A stretch of 9,286 nucleotides of DNA from Yoonia sp. (GCA_020627605.1 JAHDGO010000060.1:1-9286); one strand, 5' to 3'; shown: positions 1-6,190, counted from the first letter of the stretch. The notes: generated by a model not told the origin, from the sequence alone. Numbers and translations are program-made.

Positions 1-1
1 G

Positions 2-796
2 GCTGGCAAGACCGTTTCGGCCAACGTCCTGACGATGGCGGATCAGGCGGGTATTGCGGCCTCCATCCTGCAGTTCCCGGGCAGCGTCAGCATTGTCGAA
101 ACCGCTGAGGCAGATATGGACATCACTGTTCCGGTGGCGGGTGCCTGCGGTATTTCCGCAGCGCCGACAACATTCAACATTCTGTCGGGTGACTATCCAC
201 TCGTGCGGCCTGCGCTGGCGTCAGGTGTCGACAGCGCCGGTGCGCTGACGGCAGAGGTCTTTGATTTCGCAACCAGCGATGTCGCGCAGCGCCTTGTGGC
301 GCGCGAGGGCTTTTTCGATACCAATGCCATTCTGCAGGATGCCAGCATCAAGAATACCCGTCTTGGCGGGTTGCTGGATGCCAGCCTCAATGATGCACAG
401 CGGGTTGCGGCAGGTGCGATGTTCCAGGCGCTGTTTTCAGCAGACCGGCTGTCGACCACAATGATCGGCGGCGCCACAAGCGGCCCCGAAGGTGCGTGGA
501 ACCGTGCCGCATTGCTGGATCTGGTCGCCACCATCGGCTTGCCTGAAAATCAGGGGCGCGAGGTTCTGTTTGTCGGTCTTGGCCAGTCCACGGAAGGGAG
601 CGAGGCCGCAATTGTCGCATCCACCACCGCAGCGGCCGATATTGCCGCCGCGTTTGAGGCGCTTGCTGGCGATGCCCTGTCTGCCGGTGGCAATAGTGTA
701 TCCTCTTTCGGATTTGGCGATGTCGCGCAGACGACCTGTGTTGATGGTCAGGTTGCTGCGGCCGATTACGCCAGGGTCGAGGTCTGGTTGCGCTGA
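2..796 (+). CDS. PstS-like phosphate-binding / OmpA-domain protein, C-terminal part (5' truncated)
   Basis: The reading frame is open from base 2, so the ATG at 35 is internal and the true start lies before the window; 264 residues are visible. The first ~95 residues look like the end of a phosphate-type periplasmic binding protein: a segment like SGDYPLVRPALA, which resembles the YPLSRP strand of PstS proteins, and then FDFATSDVAQRLVAREGF, like the PstS C-terminal helix. The remainder resembles an OmpA-like domain: GREVLFVGLG, SSFGFGDVAQTTC and the terminal ARVEVWLR, which corresponds to the NRRVEVWL ending of OmpA_C domains. Such fusions are annotated in Rhodobacterales as phosphate ABC transporter substrate-binding/OmpA family proteins. 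The likely location is the periplasm, possibly held to peptidoglycan, although the usual CND...RNRR residues are altered here (CVD...DYAR). No transporter genes are seen in the window. The family call is fairly secure; the ligand is inferred. Confidence 0.82.
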   Translation, partial: AGKTVSANVLTMADQAGIAASILQFPGSVSIVETAEADMDITVPVAGACGISAAPTTFNILSGDYPLVRPALASGVDSAGALTAEVFDFATSDVAQRLVAREGFFDTNAILQDASIKNTRLGGLLDASLNDAQRVAAGAMFQALFSADRLSTTMIGGATSGPEGAWNRAALLDLVATIGLPENQGREVLFVGLGQSTEGSEAAIVASTTAAADIAAAFEALAGDALSAGGNSVSSFGFGDVAQTTCVDGQVAAADYARVEVWLR

Positions 797-1026
797 TCGC
801 GCCTGCACGACCTGTCTGCGCAACACCGATGTGTCATCCTGAATGCGATGTTTCACCGAGGAGTGCTGGTGCAACAGCTATGGCATATCCCTGCAAACGG
901 AACCCTTGGAATACTGCGGTGTTATCGGGAAACAGGCGGCGTGATATCGCCTAACGGTGGGGGCCATGCTGTTGTCTGTCCTGTCGAAAGGATGCAAACC
1001 CGCATCCGAACACATAGGTAAGGTCC
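797..1026. other. Intergenic region upstream of lolA
   Basis: This 230-nt gap follows the OmpA-fusion gene. I see no credible small gene, RNA gene or strong terminator. A weak inverted repeat (AGGCG 934-938 / CGCCT 948-952, 9-nt loop) flanks a GATATC but has no T-tract. A cleaner 6-bp inverted repeat lies at 990-1007, listed separately. No convincing -35/-10 pair could be picked by eye, although the length of the gap suggests lolA has its own promoter here. Confidence 0.5.
990..1007 (+). repeat. Inverted repeat in the presumed lolA 5' leader
   Basis: GGATGC (990-995) and GCATCC (1002-1007) are perfect reverse complements separated by the 6-nt loop AAACCC. The repeat ends 19 nt before the lolA ATG and 12 nt before its AAGG ribosome binding site. 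It could be a leader hairpin, an operator for a dimeric regulator, or chance. There is no following T-run, so it is not an intrinsic terminator. Confidence 0.35.
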
Positions 1027-1632
1027 ATGAGCAAACGTATCCTCACTTACATCATCGCTGCACTGCTGGCGGTTTACGCTGGCGCCGCATCAGCCCAGCA
1101 ACTCAGCCTGAGCCAGATTTCCGCCTATCTGAACCAGCTTCAGACAGCGCAGGGCGGCTTTACGCAGATCAATTCTGACGGCACGCTTTATACCGGGCAG
1201 ATCTACATCAAACGTCCGGGGCGTATCCGGTTTGAATACAACCCACCGTCGGAATCCATGGTCATGGCCAGCGGCGGGCAATTGGCGGTATTTGATGCCC
1301 GCTCCAACACCGGGCCAGAGCGTTATCCGCTGAACCAGACCCCGCTGAGCATCATTCTGGCGCCAAACGTCGACCTCGGGCGCGCCCGGATGGTGACGAA
1401 CACGGCCTATGACGGCACGACGACAACGGTCACAGCGCAGGACCCCGATAACCCGCAGTATGGTAACATCCAGATGGTCTTTACCGCCAACCCGGTCGAG
1501 CTGCGGCAATGGATTGTCACCGACGATCTGGGGGTTGAGACGACGGTGATCCTGAACGATCTGGTCGCAGGCGGCAGTATCGGCGACATCCTGTTCAACA
1601 TCAGGGCCGAGACGCGCAAGCGCGGCGGCTAG
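1027..1632 (+). CDS. lolA: Outer-membrane lipoprotein carrier protein LolA
   Basis: LolA is the periplasmic chaperone that takes lipoproteins released by the LolCDE ABC transporter and carries them to the outer membrane. The 201-residue protein fits the family length. Residues 1-23 form a Sec signal peptide (charged MSKR, hydrophobic core, ASA|QQ cleavage site). The mature part shows the LolA pattern: GGFTQINSDGTLYTG, then RPGRIRFEYNPP (63-74), where the conserved Arg and the RFEY strand line the lipid-binding half-barrel, then PVELRQWIVTDDLGVETTV near the end. The ATG at 1027 is preceded by AAGG (1020-1023), a reasonable Shine-Dalgarno sequence. The gene stands alone on its strand and converges on the transglycosylase-like lipoprotein gene with only 36 nt between stop codons. 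The family assignment is clear. Confidence 0.95.
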   Translation: MSKRILTYIIAALLAVYAGAASAQQLSLSQISAYLNQLQTAQGGFTQINSDGTLYTGQIYIKRPGRIRFEYNPPSESMVMASGGQLAVFDARSNTGPERYPLNQTPLSIILAPNVDLGRARMVTNTAYDGTTTTVTAQDPDNPQYGNIQMVFTANPVELRQWIVTDDLGVETTVILNDLVAGGSIGDILFNIRAETRKRGG

Positions 1633-1633
1633 G

Positions 1634-1660
1634 AAAAAGGGGCGGTCCAGCGGGCCGCCC
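1634..1660. terminator. Shared intrinsic terminator between convergent lolA and the lipoprotein gene
   Basis: GGGCGGTCC (1640-1648) pairs with GGGCCGCCC (1652-1660) around the 3-nt loop AGC: eight Watson-Crick pairs and one G-T wobble. On the minus strand the stem is followed by C and then TTTTT (complement of A1634-1638), a classical rho-independent terminator for the lipoprotein transcript. On the plus strand only a poor T content follows (TGATCCGTTT), so termination of lolA here is plausible but weaker. It begins just after the lolA stop codon. Confidence 0.75.
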
Positions 1661-1668
1661 TGATCCGT

Positions 1669-2259
1669 TTAGCGCTTGCGGCAACCGCGCAGCTGCTGGT
1701 CATACATGACCGCGCGCGCTTCGACCTCACCGGCGATGCGGACCAGCCAGCTTTTGCTGCGCCAAGTGCCCCGGTTAAACCCGGTGCGCCCGTCATGATA
1801 GGCCAGATACTGATTGCGGGTATCGGTGATCGGCACGCCGGTCTCTGCCACGGTCTGGACCATATACCAGCCCATGAAATCGGCCGCATCATCGATATCG
1901 TCACGGCGGGCACGACGACCACCGGGGCCGTCCTGATACTCTTCCCATGTGCCGTCCAGCGCCTGACTGTAGCCAAAGGCGGACGATTGCCGCCCCACCG
2001 GAATGACGCCCAGCGCATAGCGATGCGGCGTGCGGTTATTGCCGATGAATTTACTCTCTTGATAGATCATCGCCATCATCGAGGGGACGGGTACGCCATA
2101 TTTGCGTTCCGCCGCCCTGAAGGCGCGTAGGTATTGCGGGCGCTCTGACACGATACTGCAGGCGTCATCAAGGTTGCGTGGGGCCGAGAATTCTCCCGAT
2201 CCACCGCTGCAACTGCCCAACAACAGCACACATGCCGCCACGCGAAAGAAACTGCTCAT
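1669..2259 (-). CDS. Lytic-transglycosylase-like (SLT domain) lipoprotein
   Basis: This 196-residue protein is a probable periplasm-facing, membrane-anchored lytic transglycosylase cleaving the MurNAc-GlcNAc bond of peptidoglycan. It has a lipoprotein signal with lipobox LGSC, lipidated Cys17, and Ser at +2, which by the enterobacterial rule would favour outer-membrane sorting by the Lol system. The SLT features are AMIYQESKF (63-71) with candidate catalytic Glu68, SSAFGYSQALDGTWEEYQ (92-109), and YLAYHDGRTGF (151-161). I chose the ATG at 2259: it is preceded by GAGAGG and puts a short basic N-terminus before the hydrophobic core, whereas an upstream TTG at 2289 adds ten charged residues without an obvious ribosome site. 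It lies 75 nt downstream of the AEC permease gene on the same strand and may be read from it or from a weak promoter in the gap. Enzymatic activity is inferred from the motif only. Confidence 0.82.
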   Translation of the reverse strand: MSSFFRVAACVLLLGSCSGGSGEFSAPRNLDDACSIVSERPQYLRAFRAAERKYGVPVPSMMAMIYQESKFIGNNRTPHRYALGVIPVGRQSSAFGYSQALDGTWEEYQDGPGGRRARRDDIDDAADFMGWYMVQTVAETGVPITDTRNQYLAYHDGRTGFNRGTWRSKSWLVRIAGEVEARAVMYDQQLRGCRKR

Positions 2260-2334
2260 CTGCCTCTCGCTTGTCTTTGTTTTTTCCAACCATAGCGCGA
2301 ATGGATCAGTCTGGGAATCCCCAAGGCGGCTGTT

Positions 2335-3216
2335 TCAGATCACAAATGCAAGGATAAGCGGCAAAGCGACCACCGACAAAAGCGTCGAGGCGACCACCAG
2401 CCCCGCGACAGGCTGGGCATCGGCCCCGTATTTTTCGGCCAGCAGATAGGAGGTGACAGCACCAGGTGTCGCAACCTGCACCATCAGGACAGCAGCGGCG
2501 ACCGGATCAAGCCCGAACCAGCGCGCCGTCAGCCAGCCACAGACCAGACATAACACCAATTTCACCACAGAGAGCACCACCGCCTGCGACATCGCATTGG
2601 TTTCCAGCCGTGCCACTGCCACGCCAAGTGTGATCAGCATCATGGGAATCGCCATTTGCCCGATCAACTCGATTGCGTTGGTCAGAAAGGGTGGTGTCTG
2701 CCAGCCTTGCCACAAAAACAGCGCGCCCAGCAGGGTGGCCGCGACCAGCGGCTCCTGGACCAAACGTCGCAGTGACCCGCCGCCGGCGACCATCCAGATG
2801 CCGATGGTGAATGACAGAATGGCCATGACCGCAAAAACAACCACTGCATAGCCCAGCCCGGTCTCACCAAAGGCGAAGAGCGCGAGAGGCAGACCCAGAT
2901 TGCCGGTATTGCCAAAGATCAAAGGGGCCAGAAAGGTCCGGCTGTCCAACCGCCCCAGTTTCACGACCACAAAACAACCAGCCATAACAAGCGCATAGGC
3001 CACAAGGGACGCCAGCGTCAGGGCCGCCAGCGCCTCTGGCGCGACCTCTGATTTCATCAGGGCTACAAAGATCAGACAAGGCACCGCCAGCGTCATCGCC
3101 ATCCGCGTGACGAATTGCACACGGTACTCAAACCCCAGCTTGACCCAGACAAATCCAACGGCTGCCAGAAGGAAGACCGGGGCAGTGATATTCAGGACTG
3201 TCAGTGCAAGGTTCAC
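2335..3216 (-). CDS. AEC (auxin efflux carrier) family transporter
   Basis: This is a 293-residue, strongly hydrophobic inner-membrane protein with about ten predicted transmembrane segments in two halves, the usual size and layout of bacterial AEC/BASS-fold secondary carriers such as MdcF. The first half carries the family hallmark FGNTGNLGLPLALFAFG (101-117), the broken-helix crossover region. The second half carries VQVATPGAVTSYLLAEKYGAD (246-266), the matching crossover. Bacterial members are mostly predicted to move small carboxylates such as malonate or malate, but the substrate cannot be read from sequence, and no metabolic neighbour points to one. The start is GTG at 3216, with AAGGGA about 8 nt upstream; the protein then begins MNLALTVLNITAPVFLLAAVGF, typical of the family. 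It is divergent from hspQ (80-nt gap) and is followed on its own strand by the SLT lipoprotein gene. Confidence 0.9.
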   Translation of the reverse strand: MNLALTVLNITAPVFLLAAVGFVWVKLGFEYRVQFVTRMAMTLAVPCLIFVALMKSEVAPEALAALTLASLVAYALVMAGCFVVVKLGRLDSRTFLAPLIFGNTGNLGLPLALFAFGETGLGYAVVVFAVMAILSFTIGIWMVAGGGSLRRLVQEPLVAATLLGALFLWQGWQTPPFLTNAIELIGQMAIPMMLITLGVAVARLETNAMSQAVVLSVVKLVLCLVCGWLTARWFGLDPVAAAVLMVQVATPGAVTSYLLAEKYGADAQPVAGLVVASTLLSVVALPLILAFVI

Positions 3217-3248
3217 AAACTGTTTCCCTTAAAATTGAGCCGATACGG

Positions 3249-3278
3249 TAGACTTTGCACGTGCAGCGGACATATGTT
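3249..3278 (+). promoter_or_regulatory. Candidate hspQ promoter with embedded palindrome
   Basis: TAGACT (3249-3254, four of six matches to TTGACA) and TATGTT (3273-3278, four of six to TATAAT) are separated by 18 nt. The spacer contains TGCACGTGCA (3256-3265), a perfect 10-bp palindrome. This arrangement would start transcription about 10 nt before the hspQ ATG. The hexamers are only moderate, and I could not pick a convincing heat-shock sigma (RpoH) promoter, so treat this as a candidate only. Confidence 0.3.
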
Positions 3279-3296
3279 ACCGGAAAGTTAAGGGCT

Positions 3297-3623
3297 ATGT
3301 TCAAGACACGTGCGAAATATCATTTGGGGCAAGTTGTTCGCCACCGCAAACATCCTTTTCGGGGTGTTGTCTTTGACGTGGACGCGATGTTTTCGAACAC
3401 TGACGCCTGGTATGACGCCATTCCAGAGGACAGCCGCCCCAGCAAGGATCAGCCGTTCTATCACCTGCTCGCCGAGAATGAGCAGAGCTTCTACGTGGCC
3501 TATGTCTCTGAACAGAACCTTGTCGCCGACTATTCCGGTGAGCCGGTCGACCACCCCGATCTGGGCGATCTTTTCGGCCCCTTCGAGGATGGCCAGTACC
3601 CGCTGCAGGTACAGTTGAACTAA
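3297..3623 (+). CDS. hspQ: Heat shock protein HspQ (YccV-like, hemimethylated-DNA-binding family)
   Basis: HspQ in enterobacteria is a small heat-shock-induced protein that binds hemimethylated oriC DNA and acts as an adaptor and specificity factor for the Lon protease. The 108-residue product matches the family size and shows its conserved blocks: YHLGQVVRHRKHPFRGVVFD (8-27), WYDAIPEDSRPSKDQPFY (38-55), HLLAENEQSFYVAYVSEQNL (56-75) and VDHPDL (84-89). I chose the ATG at 3297, with AAGGG just upstream (a short 2-nt gap to the ATG), because it matches where family members start. A TTG at 3255 would add 14 unconserved residues and would run through the palindrome. It is divergent from the AEC permease gene and followed after 72 nt by yaaA on the same strand. 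Family identity is clear; the Lon role is transferred from E. coli. Confidence 0.93.
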   Translation: MFKTRAKYHLGQVVRHRKHPFRGVVFDVDAMFSNTDAWYDAIPEDSRPSKDQPFYHLLAENEQSFYVAYVSEQNLVADYSGEPVDHPDLGDLFGPFEDGQYPLQVQLN

Positions 3624-3695
3624 GCCCTGAATTGCCGGGCTGGCCTTCACGCCTGACCATGTTACATCCCTTGCAGGATCACGAAGGGATTGCGC

Positions 3696-4466
3696 ATGCT
3701 TGTTGTCGTTTCACCAGCAAAGTCACTTGATATGGACCCGGTCGGCGTGACGCCGACCCAGCCTGTGTTTCAGGCGGATGCGGTGCGCCTGTCAAAGACA
3801 GCCCGCAATCTGACATTGAAAGACCTCAAGGGTCTGATGGGCATTTCCAACGATCTCGCGCGGCTGAACCGCGACCGCTTTCAGGCCTTTGCCGCAGACC
3901 CCGCCCCAGATGCTGTCAAACCGGCAGCGCTCGCGTTCAACGGCGACACCTATCAGGGGCTCGAGGCCAAGACGCTGACCGATGAGGACATGGCATGGGC
4001 GCAGGACCACCTGCGCATCCTGTCAGGGCTTTACGGTCTGCTGCGCCCGCTTGACGCGATCCAGCCCTACCGGCTGGAAATGGGCAGCCGTCTGAAAACC
4101 CGGCGGGGTAAGTCGCTCTATGACTATTGGGGCGATACCATTGCCAAGGCGCTGACCGCGCAGGCGGCAGAGGTGGGCACGCAAACGCTGATCAACTGCG
4201 CCAGTCAGGAATACTTCGGGGCCGCAGACCGCAAGGCGCTGAAACTGCGCGTGATCACCCCGACATTCATGGAACTCAAGGACGGCAAGCCCCGCATTGT
4301 CAGCTTTTTCGCCAAACGCGCCCGCGGCGCCATGGCGCGGTTCATCGTCGAGAACCGCCTGACAGAGCCAGAGGACATCAAAGGTTTCCAGACTGGCGGC
4401 TATGCCTTTGATGCCGATCTGTCAGAGGGCGACACATGGGTCTTTCTGCGGGATTATCCCGCATAG
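3696..4466 (+). CDS. yaaA: Peroxide stress protein YaaA (DUF328/UPF0246)
   Basis: YaaA limits oxidative DNA damage during hydrogen peroxide stress by lowering free intracellular iron; in E. coli it belongs to the OxyR regulon and has a DNA-binding fold. The 256-residue product has nearly the E. coli length and the family landmarks in order: MLVVVSPAKSLDMD at the start, AFNGDTYQGL, LRILSGLYGLLRPLDAIQPY followed by RLEMG, LYDYWGD, LINCASQEYF, and MELKDGKPRIVSFFAKRARG followed by AMARF. The ATG at 3696 has AAGGGA (3684-3689) with ideal 6-nt spacing and gives the usual MLVVVSPAK start; the TTG two codons earlier at 3690 is rejected. It lies 72 nt after hspQ, so the two stress genes may be co-transcribed, although only a weak hairpin and no clear promoter is visible in the gap. 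It converges on the thiolase gene. Confidence 0.95.
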   Translation: MLVVVSPAKSLDMDPVGVTPTQPVFQADAVRLSKTARNLTLKDLKGLMGISNDLARLNRDRFQAFAADPAPDAVKPAALAFNGDTYQGLEAKTLTDEDMAWAQDHLRILSGLYGLLRPLDAIQPYRLEMGSRLKTRRGKSLYDYWGDTIAKALTAQAAEVGTQTLINCASQEYFGAADRKALKLRVITPTFMELKDGKPRIVSFFAKRARGAMARFIVENRLTEPEDIKGFQTGGYAFDADLSEGDTWVFLRDYPA

Positions 4467-4476
4467 TCTGACGCAG

Positions 4477-4505
4477 GGGCGGCTTTGCAGATGAGACCGC
4501 CGCCC
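4477..4505. terminator. Hairpin between convergent yaaA and thiolase genes
   Basis: GGGCGGC (4477-4483) and GCCGCCC (4499-4505) are perfect 7-bp reverse complements with a 15-nt loop, centred in the 65-nt gap between two convergent stop codons. The position and GC-rich stem suit a bidirectional terminator, but neither side has a good T-tract and the loop is long, so this is only a moderate call. Confidence 0.45.
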
Positions 4506-4531
4506 GGCCAGTCTTTCACGCCGCATTGCGC

Positions 4532-5707
4532 CTACAGCCGCTCAATCGCCAGCGCGATGCCTTGCCCACCACCGATACACATGGTGATCAGGGCGCGTTT
4601 GCCGCCTGTCCGCTCCAGCTCGTACATCGCTTTGACGGTGATGATCGCACCGGTGGCCCCAACCGGATGACCCAGCGCGATGGCACCGCCGTTGGGGTTG
4701 ACGCGGGCCGGGTCAAAGACCAGTTCCTTGGAGACCGCCAGCGCCTGGGCGGCGAAAGCCTCGTTGCTTTCGATGACGTCGAAATCATCGACATTCAGGC
4801 GCAGTTTCATCATCAGATTGGCCACGGCAGGGACCGGACCGATACCCATGACCTCTGGCCTGACGCCAGCATGGGCATAGCCCAGAACACGGAACTTCGG
4901 CGTCAGCCCTGCCTGTTCTGCGGCATCTGCGGTGGCCAGCACAATCGCGGCGGCCCCATCGTTCAGCCCTGATGCATTGCCCGCCGTGACGCTGCCATCC
5001 TTTTGAAACACTGGGCGCAGGCTGCCGAGGGCATCCAGCGTTGTGGCCTTGGGATGTTCGTCGGTGTCGAAGGGCACAACCTCACGACGCTTCTTTATCT
5101 CAACCGGCACGATCTGGCTGTCGAAGTGGCCAGCCGCAATGGCAGCTGCCGCGCGTTCCTGACTTTGCAGGGCAAAGGCGTCCTGATCGGCGCGGCTGAC
5201 ACCATGTTCGGCGGCGACATTCTCTGCCGTCACCCCCATGTGTCCGGTGCCGAACGGGCAGTTCAGCGCACCCAGCATCATGTCCTGCGTGCGCACATCG
5301 CCCATTTTCGCGCCCCAGCGCTGGTCTGAGATGATGAAGGGTGACCGGCTCATGTTCTCGGCGCCACCGGCCAGACCAAACTCCGCATCGCCCAGCATCA
5401 GCGATTGCGCGACAGAGACAATGGCCTGCACGCCGGAGCCGCACAGGCGGTTGACGTTCATGGCGGGTGTTGTGTCGGGCACACCGGCGTTCATCGCGGC
5501 GACACGGCTGACATACATGTCTTTGGGTTCGGTGTTGATGACATGGCCAAAGGCGACATGCCCGATCTGCTCGCCCGTAACGCCCGCGCGGTCCAATGCG
5601 GCGCTGGCGACCGTACTGCCCAGCGCAATCGGGCTGGTGCCCGCCAGTGATCCGCCGAATGTCCCGATGGCCGTGCGCGCACCGCCCAGAATTACCACGT
5701 CTGTCAT
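4532..5707 (-). CDS. Thiolase: acetyl-CoA C-acetyltransferase / beta-ketothiolase, BktB-like
   Basis: This 391-residue thiolase interconverts two acetyl-CoA (or acetyl-CoA plus a short acyl-CoA) with a 3-ketoacyl-CoA. It acts in the cytoplasm in PHB-type carbon storage, ketone-body or ethylmalonyl-CoA entry, or short-chain degradation. The nucleophilic Cys89 lies in NVNRLCGSG; NEAF (315-318), His347 in GGAIALGHPVGATGA and Cys377 in CIGGGQGIA complete the catalytic set. ARTAIGTFGGSL, VINTEPKDMY, RWGAKMGDV, FDTDEHPKATTLD and GIGPVPAV resemble, from memory, the broad-range enzyme BktB of Cupriavidus more than mitochondrial-type fatty-acid thiolases. Two adjacent ATGs (5710, 5707) follow GGGAGG; the second has the better 5-nt spacing and gives MTDVVILGG, so I use 5707. 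No phaB reductase is adjacent, unlike a canonical phaAB pair. It is divergent from the VOC gene across 117 nt that hold a palindromic operator-like site. The family is certain; chain-length preference is not. Confidence 0.93.
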   Translation of the reverse strand: MTDVVILGGARTAIGTFGGSLAGTSPIALGSTVASAALDRAGVTGEQIGHVAFGHVINTEPKDMYVSRVAAMNAGVPDTTPAMNVNRLCGSGVQAIVSVAQSLMLGDAEFGLAGGAENMSRSPFIISDQRWGAKMGDVRTQDMMLGALNCPFGTGHMGVTAENVAAEHGVSRADQDAFALQSQERAAAAIAAGHFDSQIVPVEIKKRREVVPFDTDEHPKATTLDALGSLRPVFQKDGSVTAGNASGLNDGAAAIVLATADAAEQAGLTPKFRVLGYAHAGVRPEVMGIGPVPAVANLMMKLRLNVDDFDVIESNEAFAAQALAVSKELVFDPARVNPNGGAIALGHPVGATGAIITVKAMYELERTGGKRALITMCIGGGQGIALAIERL

Positions 5708-5783
5708 CATAGCCTCCCAAACCTGCTTGGTCCCGTTCCTAAACTACCCGTGGCCACCTGCCAGAACAACGTCACGGCACGGA

Positions 5784-5821
5784 CCATTGTTTTCATTCTG
5801 TATGCAATGGTATACCGTTGC
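5784..5821 (+). promoter_or_regulatory. Candidate VOC-gene promoter overlapped by an 18-bp operator-like palindrome
   Basis: Bases 5804-5821, GCAATGGTATACCGTTGC, form a palindrome with one mismatched pair (T5808 opposite G5817). Its core GGTATACC resembles TGGTATACCA-type operators known for several GntR-family (FadR-type) repressors. TTGTTT (5787-5792) and TATACC (5811-5816) form a sigma70-like pair with an 18-nt spacer, so the palindrome covers the -10. An additional half-site CCATTG (5784-5789) overlaps the -35, with its centre 21 nt, about two helical turns, from that of CAATGG (5805-5810). This suggests repression by a dimeric regulator. The same site lies about 100 nt upstream of the divergent thiolase start, so it could affect both genes. 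No regulator gene is in the window. Confidence 0.5.
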
Positions 5822-5824
5822 TGC

Positions 5825-6190
5825 ATGTTGACGGGGCTTGATCATATCCAACTGGCGCTGCCCGCTGGGGCAGAAGACGCGATGCGCGACTTTTACTGTG
5901 GTCTTTTGGGGATGACAGAGATTGCAAAACCGCCGCCCCTTGCCGGGCGCGGCGGCTTTTGGGCGCAGGTCGCAGGGATGCAGGTGCATTTCGGGATCGA
6001 CCCCGATTTTCATTCGGCAACGAAGGCGCATCCTGCCTTTCTGGTGGCCGACCTTGCTGCCCTCGCACGACATCTGGAACAGGCAGGTGTCACGATCATG
6101 TGGGATCGCAGCCTGCCAGATGTGGCGCGCTTTTTCGTCAGTGATCCGGTCGGCAACCGGATAGAGTTCATGGCGCAGCCCAAGAATTGA
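5825..6190 (+). CDS. VOC family (glyoxalase/fosfomycin-resistance fold) protein
   Basis: This 121-residue protein has the vicinal-oxygen-chelate fold (paired beta-alpha-beta-beta-beta units), usually a dimeric metal-dependent lyase, dioxygenase, isomerase or thiol transferase. Candidate metal ligands sit where the small FosA-like class has them: His7 (LDHIQLALP), His69 (KAHPAFLV) and Glu114 (NRIEFM), with DPVGNRIEFM the standard C-terminal strand motif; His55 in MQVHFGID is another possibility. I prefer the ATG at 5825 because the first beta strand starts right there. Alternatives at 5807 (ATG) or 5750 (GTG) would add unconserved residues encoded by the promoter-like region. No Shine-Dalgarno precedes 5825, and the -10-like box ends only 8 nt before it, so the message may be leaderless. 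It is followed after 45 nt by the ABC transporter ATPase and may be co-transcribed with it. The substrate is unknown. Confidence 0.85.
   Translation: MLTGLDHIQLALPAGAEDAMRDFYCGLLGMTEIAKPPPLAGRGGFWAQVAGMQVHFGIDPDFHSATKAHPAFLVADLAALARHLEQAGVTIMWDRSLPDVARFFVSDPVGNRIEFMAQPKN

Noticed and set aside
437..874. A 145-codon minus-strand frame over the OmpA-fusion gene and the adjoining gap.
   Set aside because: Mostly antisense to the fusion protein with no recognisable motifs; the part in the gap alone carries no support.
957..1178. A 73-codon plus-strand frame overlapping the start of lolA.
   Set aside because: Overlaps the signal-peptide region of lolA in another frame, with no domain resemblance; the lolA frame explains the sequence.
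3623..3641. Small hairpin AGCCC/GGGCT directly after hspQ as a possible terminator.
   Set aside because: Only a 5-bp stem with a 9-nt loop and no T-tract; too weak to claim, and read-through into yaaA is equally plausible.
4532..5707. Naming the thiolase phaA and proposing a PHB synthesis locus.
   Set aside because: No phaB, phaC or phasin gene is nearby and the motifs look more BktB-like; the specific pathway cannot be assigned from the sequence.
5100..5720. A 206-codon minus-strand frame overlapping the thiolase gene in another phase.
   Set aside because: Rich in Arg, Gly and His as expected of an out-of-frame reading of the thiolase, whose catalytic motifs are all in the other frame.
5741..5769. 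Possible thiolase promoter on the minus strand (TTGTTC, 17-nt spacer, TAGTTT).
   Set aside because: Only three of six matches in each hexamer, so it is not distinguishable from chance by eye.
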